This document shows, in pieces, positions 25,629-34,233 of a stretch of DNA of 64,000 nt (position 1 is the first letter of the stretch; the number at the start of each line of letters is the position of its first letter). The position numbers were made by a program, and so were the translations under genes. Source of the DNA: an uncultured Clostridia bacterium (GTDB lineage Bacteria > Bacillota > Clostridia > Christensenellales > Borkfalkiaceae); assembly GCA_947632195.1 (NCBI GenBank), contig CANROE010000007.1, positions 1 through 64,000 of the forward strand, in the 5' to 3' direction. The notes under the pieces were generated by a model. The model was given only the letters and a program-made list of their open reading frames with translations, was not told where the DNA came from and did not search any database.

Positions 25629-26374
25629 AAATTCACCTCGCCGATCCCGAACACGGGACCGTCTTTACAGACGCGGGCGTGTTCTCCATTTGTAAGCTCG
25701 CATACGCACACGAGACATGCCCCCACGCCGCAACCCATGCGCTCTTCGAGGGAGACAAAGGTGGGGATATTCCGCCCCGCCACCGCGCTTTTGAGGGCGC
25801 GCAGCATGGGCGTGGGGCCGCAGGAGAGAATGACGTCCGGCTTGACCCTGTCGATGTTCTCCATCAACGCCTGCACGGCGGTCCCGCGATAGCCGACCGA
25901 GCCGTCGTCCGTTGCGATGACGAGCTCCTTTGCCCGCTGCATTTCATATTGCATGCAGAGCGCCGCTTTGTTGCGGAACCCCATATAGGCGTAAATTTCC
26001 TTTTTTTCAACGTATTCGCGGATGACGGAGATGAGGGGAAAAATGCCCACGCCGCCGCCCACAAGTGCGACCCGTTTTTCCTTTTCTTCCACGAAAAAGC
26101 CGTTGCCGAGAGGGAGGAGCACGGAAATTTTCTCTCCGCGTTCGCGCGCGGCGAGCCGCCGCGTTCCCTCGCCCTTCAAACGGTAGCAGACGGTGACCCG
26201 CTCCCCCTCCGCCTTACAGACGGCAAGGGGACGGCGGAGCGGAAAGCCCTCCACGCCGACCATGGCAAATTGCCCCGCCCGCACGGGGGGTATCTCCTCC
26301 GCGCCGAAGGTGAGAGAAAAAATTTCTTCGGCGATCTTTTTGTTTTCGAGAACGGTTGCGGTCAGTTCGCGCAT
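25625..26374 (-). CDS. pyrK: Dihydroorotate dehydrogenase electron-transfer subunit
   Basis: FAD and [2Fe-2S] subunit that passes electrons from PyrDB to NAD. FAD-binding PLRRPLAVC, NAD-binding ALVGGGVGIFPL, and the cluster ligands in CGVGACLVCVC plus the following CKDG. 249 residues, usual length. It slightly overlaps pyrF upstream and pyrD downstream. Confidence 0.95.
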   Translation of the reverse strand: MRELTATVLENKKIAEEIFSLTFGAEEIPPVRAGQFAMVGVEGFPLRRPLAVCKAEGERVTVCYRLKGEGTRRLAARERGEKISVLLPLGNGFFVEEKEKRVALVGGGVGIFPLISVIREYVEKKEIYAYMGFRNKAALCMQYEMQRAKELVIATDDGSVGYRGTAVQALMENIDRVKPDVILSCGPTPMLRALKSAVAGRNIPTFVSLEERMGCGVGACLVCVCELTNGEHARVCKDGPVFGIGEVNL

Positions 26375-27243
26375 ATTTCCCCCAAGACGGACCTAAGGTC
26401 CGCCCGCATTTGGAGCGCCGCCGCCCGCGCCGCCCCGTCGTAAGTTCCCCCGCGCGTCCGGTAAGCGCACAGGATCCCGCGCGAGTTGTTGACGATCCCG
26501 CCCATGCCCCCTCTTAAAAAGCAGTTTTTAAGCATTTCGGCGTTCCCGCCCTGCGCGCCGTAGCCGGGGATCAAAAAGAAGGTATGGGGAAGGCGGGCGC
26601 GCAAGATCTTCGCCTCCTCGGGATAGGTCGCCCCGACCACCGCGCCCACGCGCGAATAGCCGTATTTGCCGCAGCTGTCTTTCCCCCATTCCGAGACCAT
26701 GTCACCCATGCACTCATACACGGTGCGCCCGTCTTGAAGGCGCAGGTTTTGCAGCTCGCCCGAGGAGGGGTTGCTCGTTTTGACGAGGACGAAAATGCCG
26801 CGATCGTTCTTTTCGCATTCCTCGATAAAGGGGGAAATGCCGTCCGTGCCGAGATAGCCGTTGACGGTGAGAAGGTCGCAGCAATTCTCCTCGCCCAAGA
26901 ATGCCTTCGCGTATTGCGCCGCCGTCGCGCCGATGTCGTTCCGCTTTGCGTCCGCGATGACGACGAGCCCCCGCTCCCTTGCGTAGCGGCAGGTTTTCGC
27001 AAAGCAGGAAAGACCGAAAGAGCCGAGCACCTCGTAGTAGGCGATCTGTACCTTGACGGCGGGTACGATGTCGTACACCGCGTCGATGATCTTTTTGTTG
27101 AATGCAAAGACGGCCTCCGCCATGCCCTCCGCGCCCGAAACATGCTGCATTTCCTCGGGGAGATAGTCGAAAGAGGTATCTAGCCCCACGCAGGTGGGGT
27201 TTTGGGTCTCTACAATTTTTTCGATGAGGGTATCTACGATCAT
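26362..27243 (-). CDS. pyrF: Orotidine 5'-phosphate decarboxylase
   Basis: Converts OMP to UMP. It is of the longer (about 290-residue) bacterial subgroup, with VIADAKRNDIGATA carrying the catalytic Lys/Asp set (about 95) and IPGYGAQGG near the C-terminus. The ORF in the track (606 residues from 28182) runs through pyrC in another frame. The real start is ATG 27243, overlapping the pyrC stop (ATGA). Confidence 0.95.
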   Translation of the reverse strand: MIVDTLIEKIVETQNPTCVGLDTSFDYLPEEMQHVSGAEGMAEAVFAFNKKIIDAVYDIVPAVKVQIAYYEVLGSFGLSCFAKTCRYARERGLVVIADAKRNDIGATAAQYAKAFLGEENCCDLLTVNGYLGTDGISPFIEECEKNDRGIFVLVKTSNPSSGELQNLRLQDGRTVYECMGDMVSEWGKDSCGKYGYSRVGAVVGATYPEEAKILRARLPHTFFLIPGYGAQGGNAEMLKNCFLRGGMGGIVNNSRGILCAYRTRGGTYDGAARAAALQMRADLRSVLGEICAN

Positions 27244-28511
27244 GCCTTGCTCCCCTTTGAAAGAGAATATTTCACGTCGCCGTCCACGACGGTATAAATT
27301 ACTTTTCCGAACACTTCTCTCCCGCCGAAGGGGGTATTCTTGCCCTTGCTGACAAACTCTGCGGGGTCTATCTTCCAATTTTGGTTGAGGTCGACGATCG
27401 TGAGGTCTGCGGGCGCGCCGACTTTGAGCTCCCCGCCCTCCAAATTCAGGATATGCGCGGGATTTGCGCTCATCTTCTCGGCAAGCTCCGTGAGTGTGAG
27501 CGCGCCCGTCTTGACAAGTTGGGTGTAGGAGAGGGCGAAACTCGTCTCTAAGCCGCTGATACCGAATGCGGCGAGATCGTACTCCACCCGCTTGTCGTCC
27601 TCGTGATGAGGGGCGTGGTCGGTGACGATACAATCGAGGGTGCCGTCTTTGAGCCCCTCGATGATCGCAAGGCGGTCCTTCTCCTCTCTGAGCGGAGGAT
27701 TGACCTTGGTATTGGTATCGAACGTTCTGATGACGTCGTCGGTGAGGGTAAAGTAATGGGGGCAGGTCTCGGCGGTGACCTTCACCCCCCGCGCCTTTGC
27801 CTCGCGGATGAGCTGCACGCCGCTGTATGTGGACACATGGCAGATGTGCACGGGCAGATGAAGGCTCTCGGCAAGACACAGTTCGCGGGCGATGACGATG
27901 TCCTCCGCCGCGCGCAAACTCCCTTTGAGCCCCGCGACCGTCGCATTGTATCCCTCGTTGACGACCCCGCCGCTTGCAAGCGATGCGTCCTCGCAGTGGC
28001 AGAGGCACTTTAAGCCGAAATCGCTCGCATACAGCATGGCGTTTGCCATGAGCTTGGTATCGGCAACGCTCTTGCCGTCCTCGGAGAGGGCGACGATCCC
28101 CGCCGCCTTCATGCCGCCGATCGCGGCAAGCTCCTCCCCCTTCTGACCCTTGGTGATGGCTCCGATGGGGTGCACCTTGCACAGCCCCGCCTCTTTTGCC
28201 CGCGCCTTGATGTAGGCGACGACCACTTTGTTATCGACGACAGGGTTTGTATTTGGCATGCAGCAGATTTGCGTGAACCCGCCCTTGACGGCGGCGCGGC
28301 TGCCGCTTAATATATCCTCTTTCTTTTCAAAGCCGGGCTCGCGCAGGTGGACGTGCATATCGATGAGCCCGGGGAAAATGGTGTACCCCGTGCAGTCGAT
28401 CTCGTCTCCCTCGCCCGCCGTTCCGATCGCAGAGATTTTTCCGTTTTCCACGGTGACGTCCGCGCGGACGACGCCCTCTTTGAGTACAAGTTCCGCATTT
28501 TTCAAAATCAT
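27240..28511 (-). CDS. pyrC: Dihydroorotase (class I)
   Basis: Zinc amidohydrolase that closes carbamoyl-aspartate to dihydroorotate. 423 residues. Metal motifs are DMHVHLREPG (about 58), CHCEDA, HICHVST and TDHAPHH. The start overlaps the pyrB stop by four bases. Confidence 0.96.
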   Translation of the reverse strand: MILKNAELVLKEGVVRADVTVENGKISAIGTAGEGDEIDCTGYTIFPGLIDMHVHLREPGFEKKEDILSGSRAAVKGGFTQICCMPNTNPVVDNKVVVAYIKARAKEAGLCKVHPIGAITKGQKGEELAAIGGMKAAGIVALSEDGKSVADTKLMANAMLYASDFGLKCLCHCEDASLASGGVVNEGYNATVAGLKGSLRAAEDIVIARELCLAESLHLPVHICHVSTYSGVQLIREAKARGVKVTAETCPHYFTLTDDVIRTFDTNTKVNPPLREEKDRLAIIEGLKDGTLDCIVTDHAPHHEDDKRVEYDLAAFGISGLETSFALSYTQLVKTGALTLTELAEKMSANPAHILNLEGGELKVGAPADLTIVDLNQNWKIDPAEFVSKGKNTPFGGREVFGKVIYTVVDGDVKYSLSKGSKA

Positions 28512-29425
28512 ACGCTACCTCCCGCAAGAAGAGACAGGACCGCCATGCGCACCGAAAGCCCCGAAAGGACCTGATCTTCAATATAGCTCTGCGCTCCGTC
28601 TATGACTGCGCTCGTGAGCTCCACCCCCCTGTTGACGGGACCGGGGTGCAAAACGATCGCGCCCTTTTTCGCATGAGACAAAATTTGTTCATCCACGCCG
28701 TAATACTTTGCATACTCGCCGAGGGAGGGAAAATTGCCCGCCTTTTGCCGTTCGAGCTGGATCCGCAGCCCCATCACGGCGTCAACTCCCTCCACCGCCT
28801 CCTCGCGGGAAGTGCAGAGAATGGCGCCCTCCCGCTCCAAGCCCTCGGGCATGAGCGTTTTGGGGGCGAACAGCCTTACCTCCGCGCCGAGCTTTGTAAG
28901 CCCGTATAAGTTGCTCTTTGCAACGCGGGAATGGCGGATGTCCCCCAAAATGGCGACCTTTAAGCCCTTGATATCCCCGTAGTGTTCCTTTAACGTGAGC
29001 ATATCGAGAAGGGCCTGCGTGGGGTGTTCGTGAATGCCGTCGCCGCCGTTTATGACGTGCGCCTTCACCGTCTCCGCGAGCAGTTTGGGCGCGCCGCCCA
29101 TGGGGTGGCGGATGACGATGAAGTCATTTTTCATCGCGTCGAGGGTCTTTCCCGTGTCGACGAGGGTCTCCCCCTTCTGCACGGAGGAAGTCGCCACCGA
29201 GATATTGACGGTCTGCGCCCCCAAGTACTTTGCCGCGAGCTCGAAACTCGTTCGGGTGCGGGTGCTGTTCTCGTAGAAGAGAATAACGACCGACTTTCCT
29301 TCAAGCGCGGAGAACTGCTTTTCTCCCCGCTTTAAGGCGGCCTTGAAGGAAAGCCCCAAACCGAGAATTTCCCCGATCTCTTCCGCCGACAAGTCATAGA
29401 GCCCCAATAAGTCTTTTTTGTTCAC
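28508..29425 (-). CDS. pyrB: Aspartate carbamoyltransferase catalytic subunit
   Basis: Makes carbamoyl-aspartate in the committed step. Carbamoyl-phosphate loop STRTRTSFE and aspartate-site HPTQALLD are present. I chose GTG 29425, preceded by GGGAG at nine bases, giving 305 residues, the normal length; the 421-residue track ORF extends into the metallophosphoesterase gene. No pyrI is present, as in Bacillus. No PyrR-binding leader is evident. Confidence 0.95.
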   Translation of the reverse strand: MNKKDLLGLYDLSAEEIGEILGLGLSFKAALKRGEKQFSALEGKSVVILFYENSTRTRTSFELAAKYLGAQTVNISVATSSVQKGETLVDTGKTLDAMKNDFIVIRHPMGGAPKLLAETVKAHVINGGDGIHEHPTQALLDMLTLKEHYGDIKGLKVAILGDIRHSRVAKSNLYGLTKLGAEVRLFAPKTLMPEGLEREGAILCTSREEAVEGVDAVMGLRIQLERQKAGNFPSLGEYAKYYGVDEQILSHAKKGAIVLHPGPVNRGVELTSAVIDGAQSYIEDQVLSGLSVRMAVLSLLAGGSV

Positions 29426-29448
29426 GCTATTTGCTCCCGAAATGGTTT

Positions 29449-30144
29449 TCAGCAGATCTGCGTCAAGGTGAAGTGCAGCTTGTCGCAGGAGGTGAGGTAG
29501 TATAAAATGCCGTTCTTTTCGCATTTGAGCGGGAAATATCCCGCGCCGTGGAGGTGTCCGAACACGACCTTGTCCGCCCTGTTCTCCTCGAACAGTCCGG
29601 TGAACACGGTGTCCTCCAACTTGACGTTGAAGGGGGGATAGTGAATGAGCACGATGAGCTCGTCCCCCTCGCTCCGCACCTTTTGGACCTCTTTGAAGGC
29701 GAGTTTGAACCGCTCCCCCTCGCGCAGGTAGAGCGCCATGTCGTGCTCGGTGAAATCCGCGCTGCCGGGGCATGTCCAGCCGCGCGAACCCGCGATGACG
29801 TATTTGCCGAGCTTGATACAGTCGTTCTGCAAGAAGTGGAAGGTATCATCGGGCGCGGAGGCGCGCACATGGGAAATGGCGCTCCACCAGAAGTCATGAT
29901 TGCCCCGAATGAACACTTTTTGTCCTTTGAGCGGTGCGAGCGATCTGAGGTCGAACGCCCCCTCTTCCAGATACATGCCCCACGAGGTATCTCCCCCGAT
30001 GAGGACGATATCTTCATCGGAGACTTTTTGCTCCCAATCGGCTTTGATTTTTTCAAAATGCCCCTCCCAGCCCGGGCCGAACACGTCCATCGGCTTGTTC
30101 ATGAGCCCCGAGAGGTGCAGATCGCTCACCGCAAACACCTTCAT
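29449..30144 (-). CDS. Metallophosphoesterase at the head of the pyr operon
   Basis: 231-residue calcineurin-like phosphoesterase: VSDLHLS, GGDTSWG, RGNHDFWW, HYPP and GHLHGAG are the metal-binding motifs. Similar proteins are usually annotated only as predicted phosphohydrolases. It is 23 bases upstream of pyrB on the same strand, with the only clear promoter of the cluster directly in front, so it is probably co-transcribed with pyrBCFKDE. The start at 30144 lies 9 bases after TATAAT, leaving about three bases of leader. The ORF-track start at 30231 lies beyond the promoter. Confidence 0.88.
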   Translation of the reverse strand: MKVFAVSDLHLSGLMNKPMDVFGPGWEGHFEKIKADWEQKVSDEDIVLIGGDTSWGMYLEEGAFDLRSLAPLKGQKVFIRGNHDFWWSAISHVRASAPDDTFHFLQNDCIKLGKYVIAGSRGWTCPGSADFTEHDMALYLREGERFKLAFKEVQKVRSEGDELIVLIHYPPFNVKLEDTVFTGLFEENRADKVVFGHLHGAGYFPLKCEKNGILYYLTSCDKLHFTLTQIC

Positions 30145-30153
30145 ACCGAAGGC

Positions 30154-30182
30154 ATTATAGCATAAACGCCCAAACTTGGCAA
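30154..30182 (-). promoter_or_regulatory. Promoter of the metallophosphoesterase-pyr operon
   Basis: Minus-strand TTGCCA (30177-30182), 17 bases, TATAAT (30154-30159). The predicted start near 30147 leaves only about three bases before the ATG at 30144. Confidence 0.75.
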
Positions 30183-30225
30183 GCGTTAGAGCGGGGTGCC
30201 GACAGAAACCCTTGCTGTCCCAAAA

Positions 30226-30360
30226 TGTCATTTCGAGCGGCGCATTCTCAAATTGTCATTTCGACCGAAACGAGCAACGCGAGCGAAGTGGAGAAATCTC
30301 GCCTTTATTAAAATGCGGTAGAGACCCATTCGACTCCGCTTCGCTCCGCTCAACATGACG
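30226..30360. repeat. Family A elements upstream of the ECF sigma gene
   Basis: One truncated TGTCATTTCGAGCGG copy (30226-30241) and one full family A element (30254-30360) running TGTCATTTCGACCGAAACG...GGAGAAATCTCGCC...CTCAACATGACG. A family C fragment (CCTTGCTGTCCC) abuts at about 30210. Confidence 0.8.
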
Positions 30361-30433
30361 TATTTTAGAATACCGTTACGCTACCCTCACTGCCCCCGCC
30401 TTGACAAAAATTTCCCAAAAGTTTATACTTTTC

Positions 30434-30467
30434 GTGAGTAATTTTCCATTTTCATCCGTCTTATTTG
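30434..30467 (+). promoter_or_regulatory. ECF-type promoter of the sigma factor operon
   Basis: GTGAGTAATTTT (30434-30445), 11 bases, CGTCTTATTTG (30457-30467). The same two blocks at the same spacing occur at 59006-59039. The CGTC core and spacing suit an ECF sigma factor, implying autoregulation. Confidence 0.7.
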
Positions 30468-30482
30468 CGTAGGAGGTGCACG

Positions 30483-31037
30483 ATGACAGAAAACGGTGAA
30501 AGTAGCTACCGCCGCTATCTGCAAGGCGATCCCAACGCGCTCGAAGAACTCGTGCGCGCATACAGCGATGGGCTCACCCAATACGCCTACCTCTATGTGC
30601 GCAACTATGCTGCCGCCGAGGACGTCATGGAGGACTCCTTCGCCGCGCTCATTTTAAAGCGCAGACAGCTCCCCGACACGCTGCATTTTAAGGCGTATCT
30701 TTATAAAATCGCCAAAAATAAGTGTCTCGACTATCTGCGCTCCAAACGCCACGCGGAGCTCTCCCTCACGGGCTATGAAGAGGCGCTCGTCCGCGAGAAC
30801 GCCGAGCGCACCGCAGTCAACCGTATGCGGGACAGGCAGGTGTTCAAAGCCCTGCAAAGGCTGCCCAAGGACTACCGCGACGTGCTCTACTTCTCCTATT
30901 TTGACGGCTACAAGATCGCCGAGATCTGCGAGATGACGGGAAAAAGCCGCAAAAAGGTGTACAACCTCCTCGCGAGGGCCAAAACCGCCCTCAAAGAAAT
31001 TCTCTTAAAGGAAGGATTCGGCTATGATGACCTATGA
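30483..31037 (+). CDS. ECF-type RNA polymerase sigma factor
   Basis: 184 residues. Sigma region 2 includes YVRNYAAAEDVMEDSFAAL and KIAKNKCLDYLRS; region 4 includes LPKDYRDVLYFSYFDGYKIAEIC-type helix-turn-helix sequence. The ATG at 30483 follows AGGAGG. It overlaps the next gene, a membrane-anchored beta-propeller protein, by 14 bases; that protein takes the place normally held by an anti-sigma factor. Target promoters are probably the two GTGAGTAATTTT...CGTCTTATTTG sites in this window. Confidence 0.92.
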   Translation: MTENGESSYRRYLQGDPNALEELVRAYSDGLTQYAYLYVRNYAAAEDVMEDSFAALILKRRQLPDTLHFKAYLYKIAKNKCLDYLRSKRHAELSLTGYEEALVRENAERTAVNRMRDRQVFKALQRLPKDYRDVLYFSYFDGYKIAEICEMTGKSRKKVYNLLARAKTALKEILLKEGFGYDDL

Positions 31038-33000
31038 TAATTACGACAAACGGGTGGATAAAATTCTCGAAAAGGCGGACGCGGAGAAGAAACGGAAAAA
31101 GAAACTCAGGATCGCGCTCATCTCCGCCTTCTCCACAGTGGCGGTGTACCTCCTTGCCCTCAATCTGACCCTCTTTGTCCCCTACACCGTCGGCGGATAC
31201 GACCTTTCCGCCTATGCGGGGAGCGAATATTACGCCCTCATGGACGAGATCGGCTCCCTCAACTGCTCCAAACCCCGCAAAACAAACAATTTGGAAAAGC
31301 TCGCGGAAATGGCGCTCGCCCCCCTCTTCGGCGGCGGCTACGCCGCGCCCGATGTCGACGAAGACGGAAATATACCCGAGTCGCCCTCCTCGGGCGGAAT
31401 TATCGTCGAAGAGGACCCGCCCACCTCGGACGAACACTATGAGGAAGTGACGAACAACCAGGTTGAAGGCGTTGTGGAGGGCGACCTCTTGAAACGGAGC
31501 GACAAATACCTCTACTATCTGAGTTATGTCCCCGCGACCCATTATATAAATGATGTCCTCGCAGACGAAAACGGGGAGCCCATCTTGGACGAAAACGGCG
31601 ACAAGCAGGTTTTGCCCGACCGTACCGACCCCGCCAAACTCATCCTCAATATTTACGCCATAAACGGCGAAAAAGTGAAAACGTATGAGATTTCGGACGA
31701 TTTCTACGCCTACAACGGCTACGGCGAGCGGCGGGAGATGTATTTGACCGAGGACTGCACCAAACTTCTCATCCTCGTCCCCTACTACGACACAGACGCG
31801 AAGGCGCTCTTTACCCGCATTCTCGGGATCGACGTCTCCGACCCTTCCTCTCCCCGCGAATTTGCAAAGGTCTCCGTCTCGGGCGACTACGTCTCCTCCC
31901 GCCTCGTGGGGAATACGCTACTTCTCGTCAGCAACTTTACGGTGAGAAGAGACCCCGACTTTGCAGAACAAAAACAATATCTGCCCGCAGTGGACGGAGA
32001 AATTCTGCCCATGGAGAACATCGTTCTGCCCGAAAGCCCGACAAGTGCGCGCTATACCGTGATCACTTCCTTTGCGGCGGACGTTTTGACCGCCAACGCG
32101 AGCCTTGCCTACTTCGACTTCTCGGAGGAAGTTTACGTCTCGGCAGAGAACATCTACACCACGCGGTCCTATCGCAAGGCATTTGAATTTGAATATGAGG
32201 TAGTCAACGGCCCTGACAAATACTACCGCAACATGACGGAGATCGCCCGCACCGCATACGACGGCAGGAGTCTTACCTACTGCGGCGAGATGACGGCGTT
32301 CGGCAGCATCGTCGACCAATATTCCCTCGACGAACACAAGGGCGTTCTTCGCGTCGTGACGACGGGCGACGAGCCGACCTGCAACCTCTACTGCTTCGAC
32401 CTTTCAAACTTCAAGCAAATCGCCGCCGTGGAGGACTTTGCGCCCGAGGGCGAGAGCGTGAAATCGGTGCGCTTTGACGGAGACACCGCCTATGTCTGCA
32501 CGGCGAAAGTGACATACTATGAGGTGCTCGACCCCGTGTTCGAGTTCGATCTGAGCGATTACAGCCACATCACTTACAAGCACACGGGCACGATCCCGGG
32601 GTATTCTTTGAGCCTTATCAAGTTTTTCGACGGGACGCTGCTCGGAATCGGCTATGGGGACGGGTTCGACGAACTCAAAATAGAAGTTTACGCCTCGGAC
32701 GAAGAGAAGGTGACCTCGCTTTGCGAATTTAAGCTGGCGGCGGAGTTTTCCTCCCGATTCAAAGCCTACTTCATCGACGCGGAGAGCGGGCTCGTTGGCT
32801 TGCAAGTGGGCGCGGACGGCGAACATAAGAGCGGGTATCTCTTGCTGCGGTTTGACGGCTACAACCTCGTGGAACTTATGACGGTGGAGGACGTCGGCGC
32901 ACAGCCCGATGACGCCCGTGCCTGCTATGTGAACGGCACGCTGTACATCTTCGGCCACACGAATACCGGCGAATGCGTTTTGAAGATGGTTGAGGTATGA
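31024..33000 (+). CDS. Membrane-anchored beta-propeller protein, possible regulator of the ECF sigma factor
   Basis: 658 residues. A short basic cytosolic N-terminus (about 28 residues) precedes one transmembrane helix (about 29-52) and a large extracellular part. The latter resembles the secreted beta-propeller family PF09826, with the signature NNQVEGVVEGDLLKRSDKYL. No zinc anti-sigma motif (HxxxCxxC) is visible in the N-terminal tail. Overlap with the sigma gene argues for coupled expression and probably for sensing or anti-sigma function, but this is inference. The start could be 31024 or 31027. Confidence 0.8.
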   Translation: MMTYDNYDKRVDKILEKADAEKKRKKKLRIALISAFSTVAVYLLALNLTLFVPYTVGGYDLSAYAGSEYYALMDEIGSLNCSKPRKTNNLEKLAEMALAPLFGGGYAAPDVDEDGNIPESPSSGGIIVEEDPPTSDEHYEEVTNNQVEGVVEGDLLKRSDKYLYYLSYVPATHYINDVLADENGEPILDENGDKQVLPDRTDPAKLILNIYAINGEKVKTYEISDDFYAYNGYGERREMYLTEDCTKLLILVPYYDTDAKALFTRILGIDVSDPSSPREFAKVSVSGDYVSSRLVGNTLLLVSNFTVRRDPDFAEQKQYLPAVDGEILPMENIVLPESPTSARYTVITSFAADVLTANASLAYFDFSEEVYVSAENIYTTRSYRKAFEFEYEVVNGPDKYYRNMTEIARTAYDGRSLTYCGEMTAFGSIVDQYSLDEHKGVLRVVTTGDEPTCNLYCFDLSNFKQIAAVEDFAPEGESVKSVRFDGDTAYVCTAKVTYYEVLDPVFEFDLSDYSHITYKHTGTIPGYSLSLIKFFDGTLLGIGYGDGFDELKIEVYASDEEKVTSLCEFKLAAEFSSRFKAYFIDAESGLVGLQVGADGEHKSGYLLLRFDGYNLVELMTVEDVGAQPDDARACYVNGTLYIFGHTNTGECVLKMVEV

Positions 33001-33018
33001 GGTAATTTTTCTCTTTTC

Positions 33019-33352
33019 CTTGCCCACCCTCGAGGGGTGGGTGGCACGCGCAACGCGAGTGACGGAAGGGGTGTTGCATAATTAGAAATGACACCCCCTC
33101 AGTCACTTCGTGACAGCTCCCCCTCAAGGGGCAGCCAAGTAAAGCCTTTCCTAAATTACGTCACTCTGCCCCGCCCGCACGTTCTATGTTGTCGAAGGGC
33201 GGCACGAGCCGCAGGCGAAGTAGCGTAGTCGATACATCTCTACCTTAGTTTGTATAATGTGAGATTTCTCCACGCGCTACGCTTGGTCGAAATGACATAG
33301 TATTTTAAATTGTCATGTCGAGCGTAGTCGAGACATCTCATCCTTAGTTTTC
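33019..33352. repeat. Family B pair and family A pair between the propeller gene and rpmA
   Basis: Two family B-type units in opposite orientation (33019-33075 variant and 33093-33140), then family A sequence (about 33165-33352): a decayed copy, GAGATTTCTCCACGCG...TCGAAATGACA, and a further TGTCATGTCGAGCG...GAGACATCTC half. No gene is seen in 33001-33416 apart from the rpmA terminator. Confidence 0.8.
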
Positions 33353-33388
33353 ATTAAGAAACGAAGACTACCAAACCTCATACGAAAA

Positions 33389-33410
33389 AGCCTCCCGAAA
33401 ACGGGAGGCT
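33389..33410 (-). terminator. rplU-rpmA terminator
   Basis: AGCCTCCCG pairs with CGGGAGGCT and is followed on the minus strand by TTTTTCG, just after the rpmA stop. Confidence 0.85.
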
Positions 33411-33416
33411 TTGTGT

Positions 33417-33698
33417 TTACGCTTCTTTTACTTCTTCAATGACTGCCTGCTTTTTGTCTCTGCCCAAACGCTTGAAACGGACGACACCGTCCTTCAAAGC
33501 AAACAGGGTATCGTCGCCGCCGATGCCGACGTTCTCACCGGGATGGATCTTCGTGCCGCGCTGGCGGACAATGATCGTGCCCGCGTGTACGAGCTGGCCG
33601 TCCTGCCGCTTGACGCCGAGGCGCTTTGCGTTACTGTCTCTGCCGTTGTGCGAAGAGCCGGTACCCTTTTTATGAGCGAATAATGCGATAAAAAACAT
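33417..33698 (-). CDS. rpmA: Ribosomal protein L27 (bL27) with cleavable-type N-terminus
   Basis: 93 residues. The mature-type start [20 protein letters not shown] is preceded by a short hydrophobic extension MFFIALFA. Many Firmicutes carry such an extension, removed by the protease Prp so that L27 can function at the peptidyl-transferase centre. The prp gene, normally between rplU and rpmA, is not here (only 53 bases separate them). AGGAG precedes the ATG. Confidence 0.96.
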   Translation of the reverse strand: MFFIALFAHKKGTGSSHNGRDSNAKRLGVKRQDGQLVHAGTIIVRQRGTKIHPGENVGIGGDDTLFALKDGVVRFKRLGRDKKQAVIEEVKEA

Positions 33699-33751
33699 TT
33701 TTCTTTCTCCTTTTTTGAAAAATTCTCGGGCAAATGCCCCTTTGCGGCAGA

Positions 33752-34057
33752 TCAGAGCGTGATGCTCTCGATCTTGACCTGCGTGAACGGTTGACGGTGA
33801 CCTTGCTTTTTGCGCTCGTTCTTCTTGGACTTGTACTTAAAGACGATGATCTTTTTGAACTTATCCTGCGCTTCGACTTTTGCGGTGACTTTTGCGCCCT
33901 CGGCTTCCTTGCCGACCTTCACGCCGTCGTCTCCGCCCACCATGAGCACGTTGAAAGTGACTTCGTCGCCCACATTTGCCTTGAGCTTTTCCACTCTCAC
34001 CACGTCGCCCTCGGAAACCTTATACTGCTTTCCGCCGTTTTCGATGATCGCGTACAT
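33752..34057 (-). CDS. rplU: Ribosomal protein L21 (bL21)
   Basis: 101 residues: [20 protein letters not shown] and the C-terminal [18 protein letters not shown] are diagnostic. The ATG at 34057 follows AAGGAGG; the track start at 34090 lies in the leader. First gene of rplU-rpmA. Confidence 0.97.
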   Translation of the reverse strand: MYAIIENGGKQYKVSEGDVVRVEKLKANVGDEVTFNVLMVGGDDGVKVGKEAEGAKVTAKVEAQDKFKKIIVFKYKSKKNERKKQGHRQPFTQVKIESITL

Positions 34058-34142
34058 TTTCTGTACCTCCTTATAGGTCTCGCAAGGCATCTTAGGCGGC
34101 TCTCTGTTTCAAAAACGCTTTGTGCCCGTCCTTAGCGACTCG
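34058..34142 (-). promoter_or_regulatory. Possible L21 leader (autoregulatory 5' UTR)
   Basis: The 85-base leader on the minus strand ends GATGCCTTGCGAGACCTATA then AGGAGGT, resembling the end of the L21 leader motif known in Firmicutes. Assigned from memory of the motif; a covariance-model search would decide. Confidence 0.45.
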
Positions 34143-34148
34143 TTATCC

Positions 34149-34177
34149 AATTTATCACAGGACAAGGGAAATGTCAA
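34149..34177 (-). promoter_or_regulatory. rplU promoter
   Basis: Minus-strand TTGACA (34172-34177), 17 bases, TAAATT (34149-34154). Confidence 0.75.
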
Positions 34178-34233
34178 GCGGTTTTGCATAGGAAACGCAA
34201 TTTTTCTCAAACTACCCTCAAAGGAGACAAATT

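Noticed and set aside
27244-28182. N-terminal extension of the pyrF ORF
   Set aside because: It reads pyrC in the wrong frame; pyrF has a coupled ATG at 27243.
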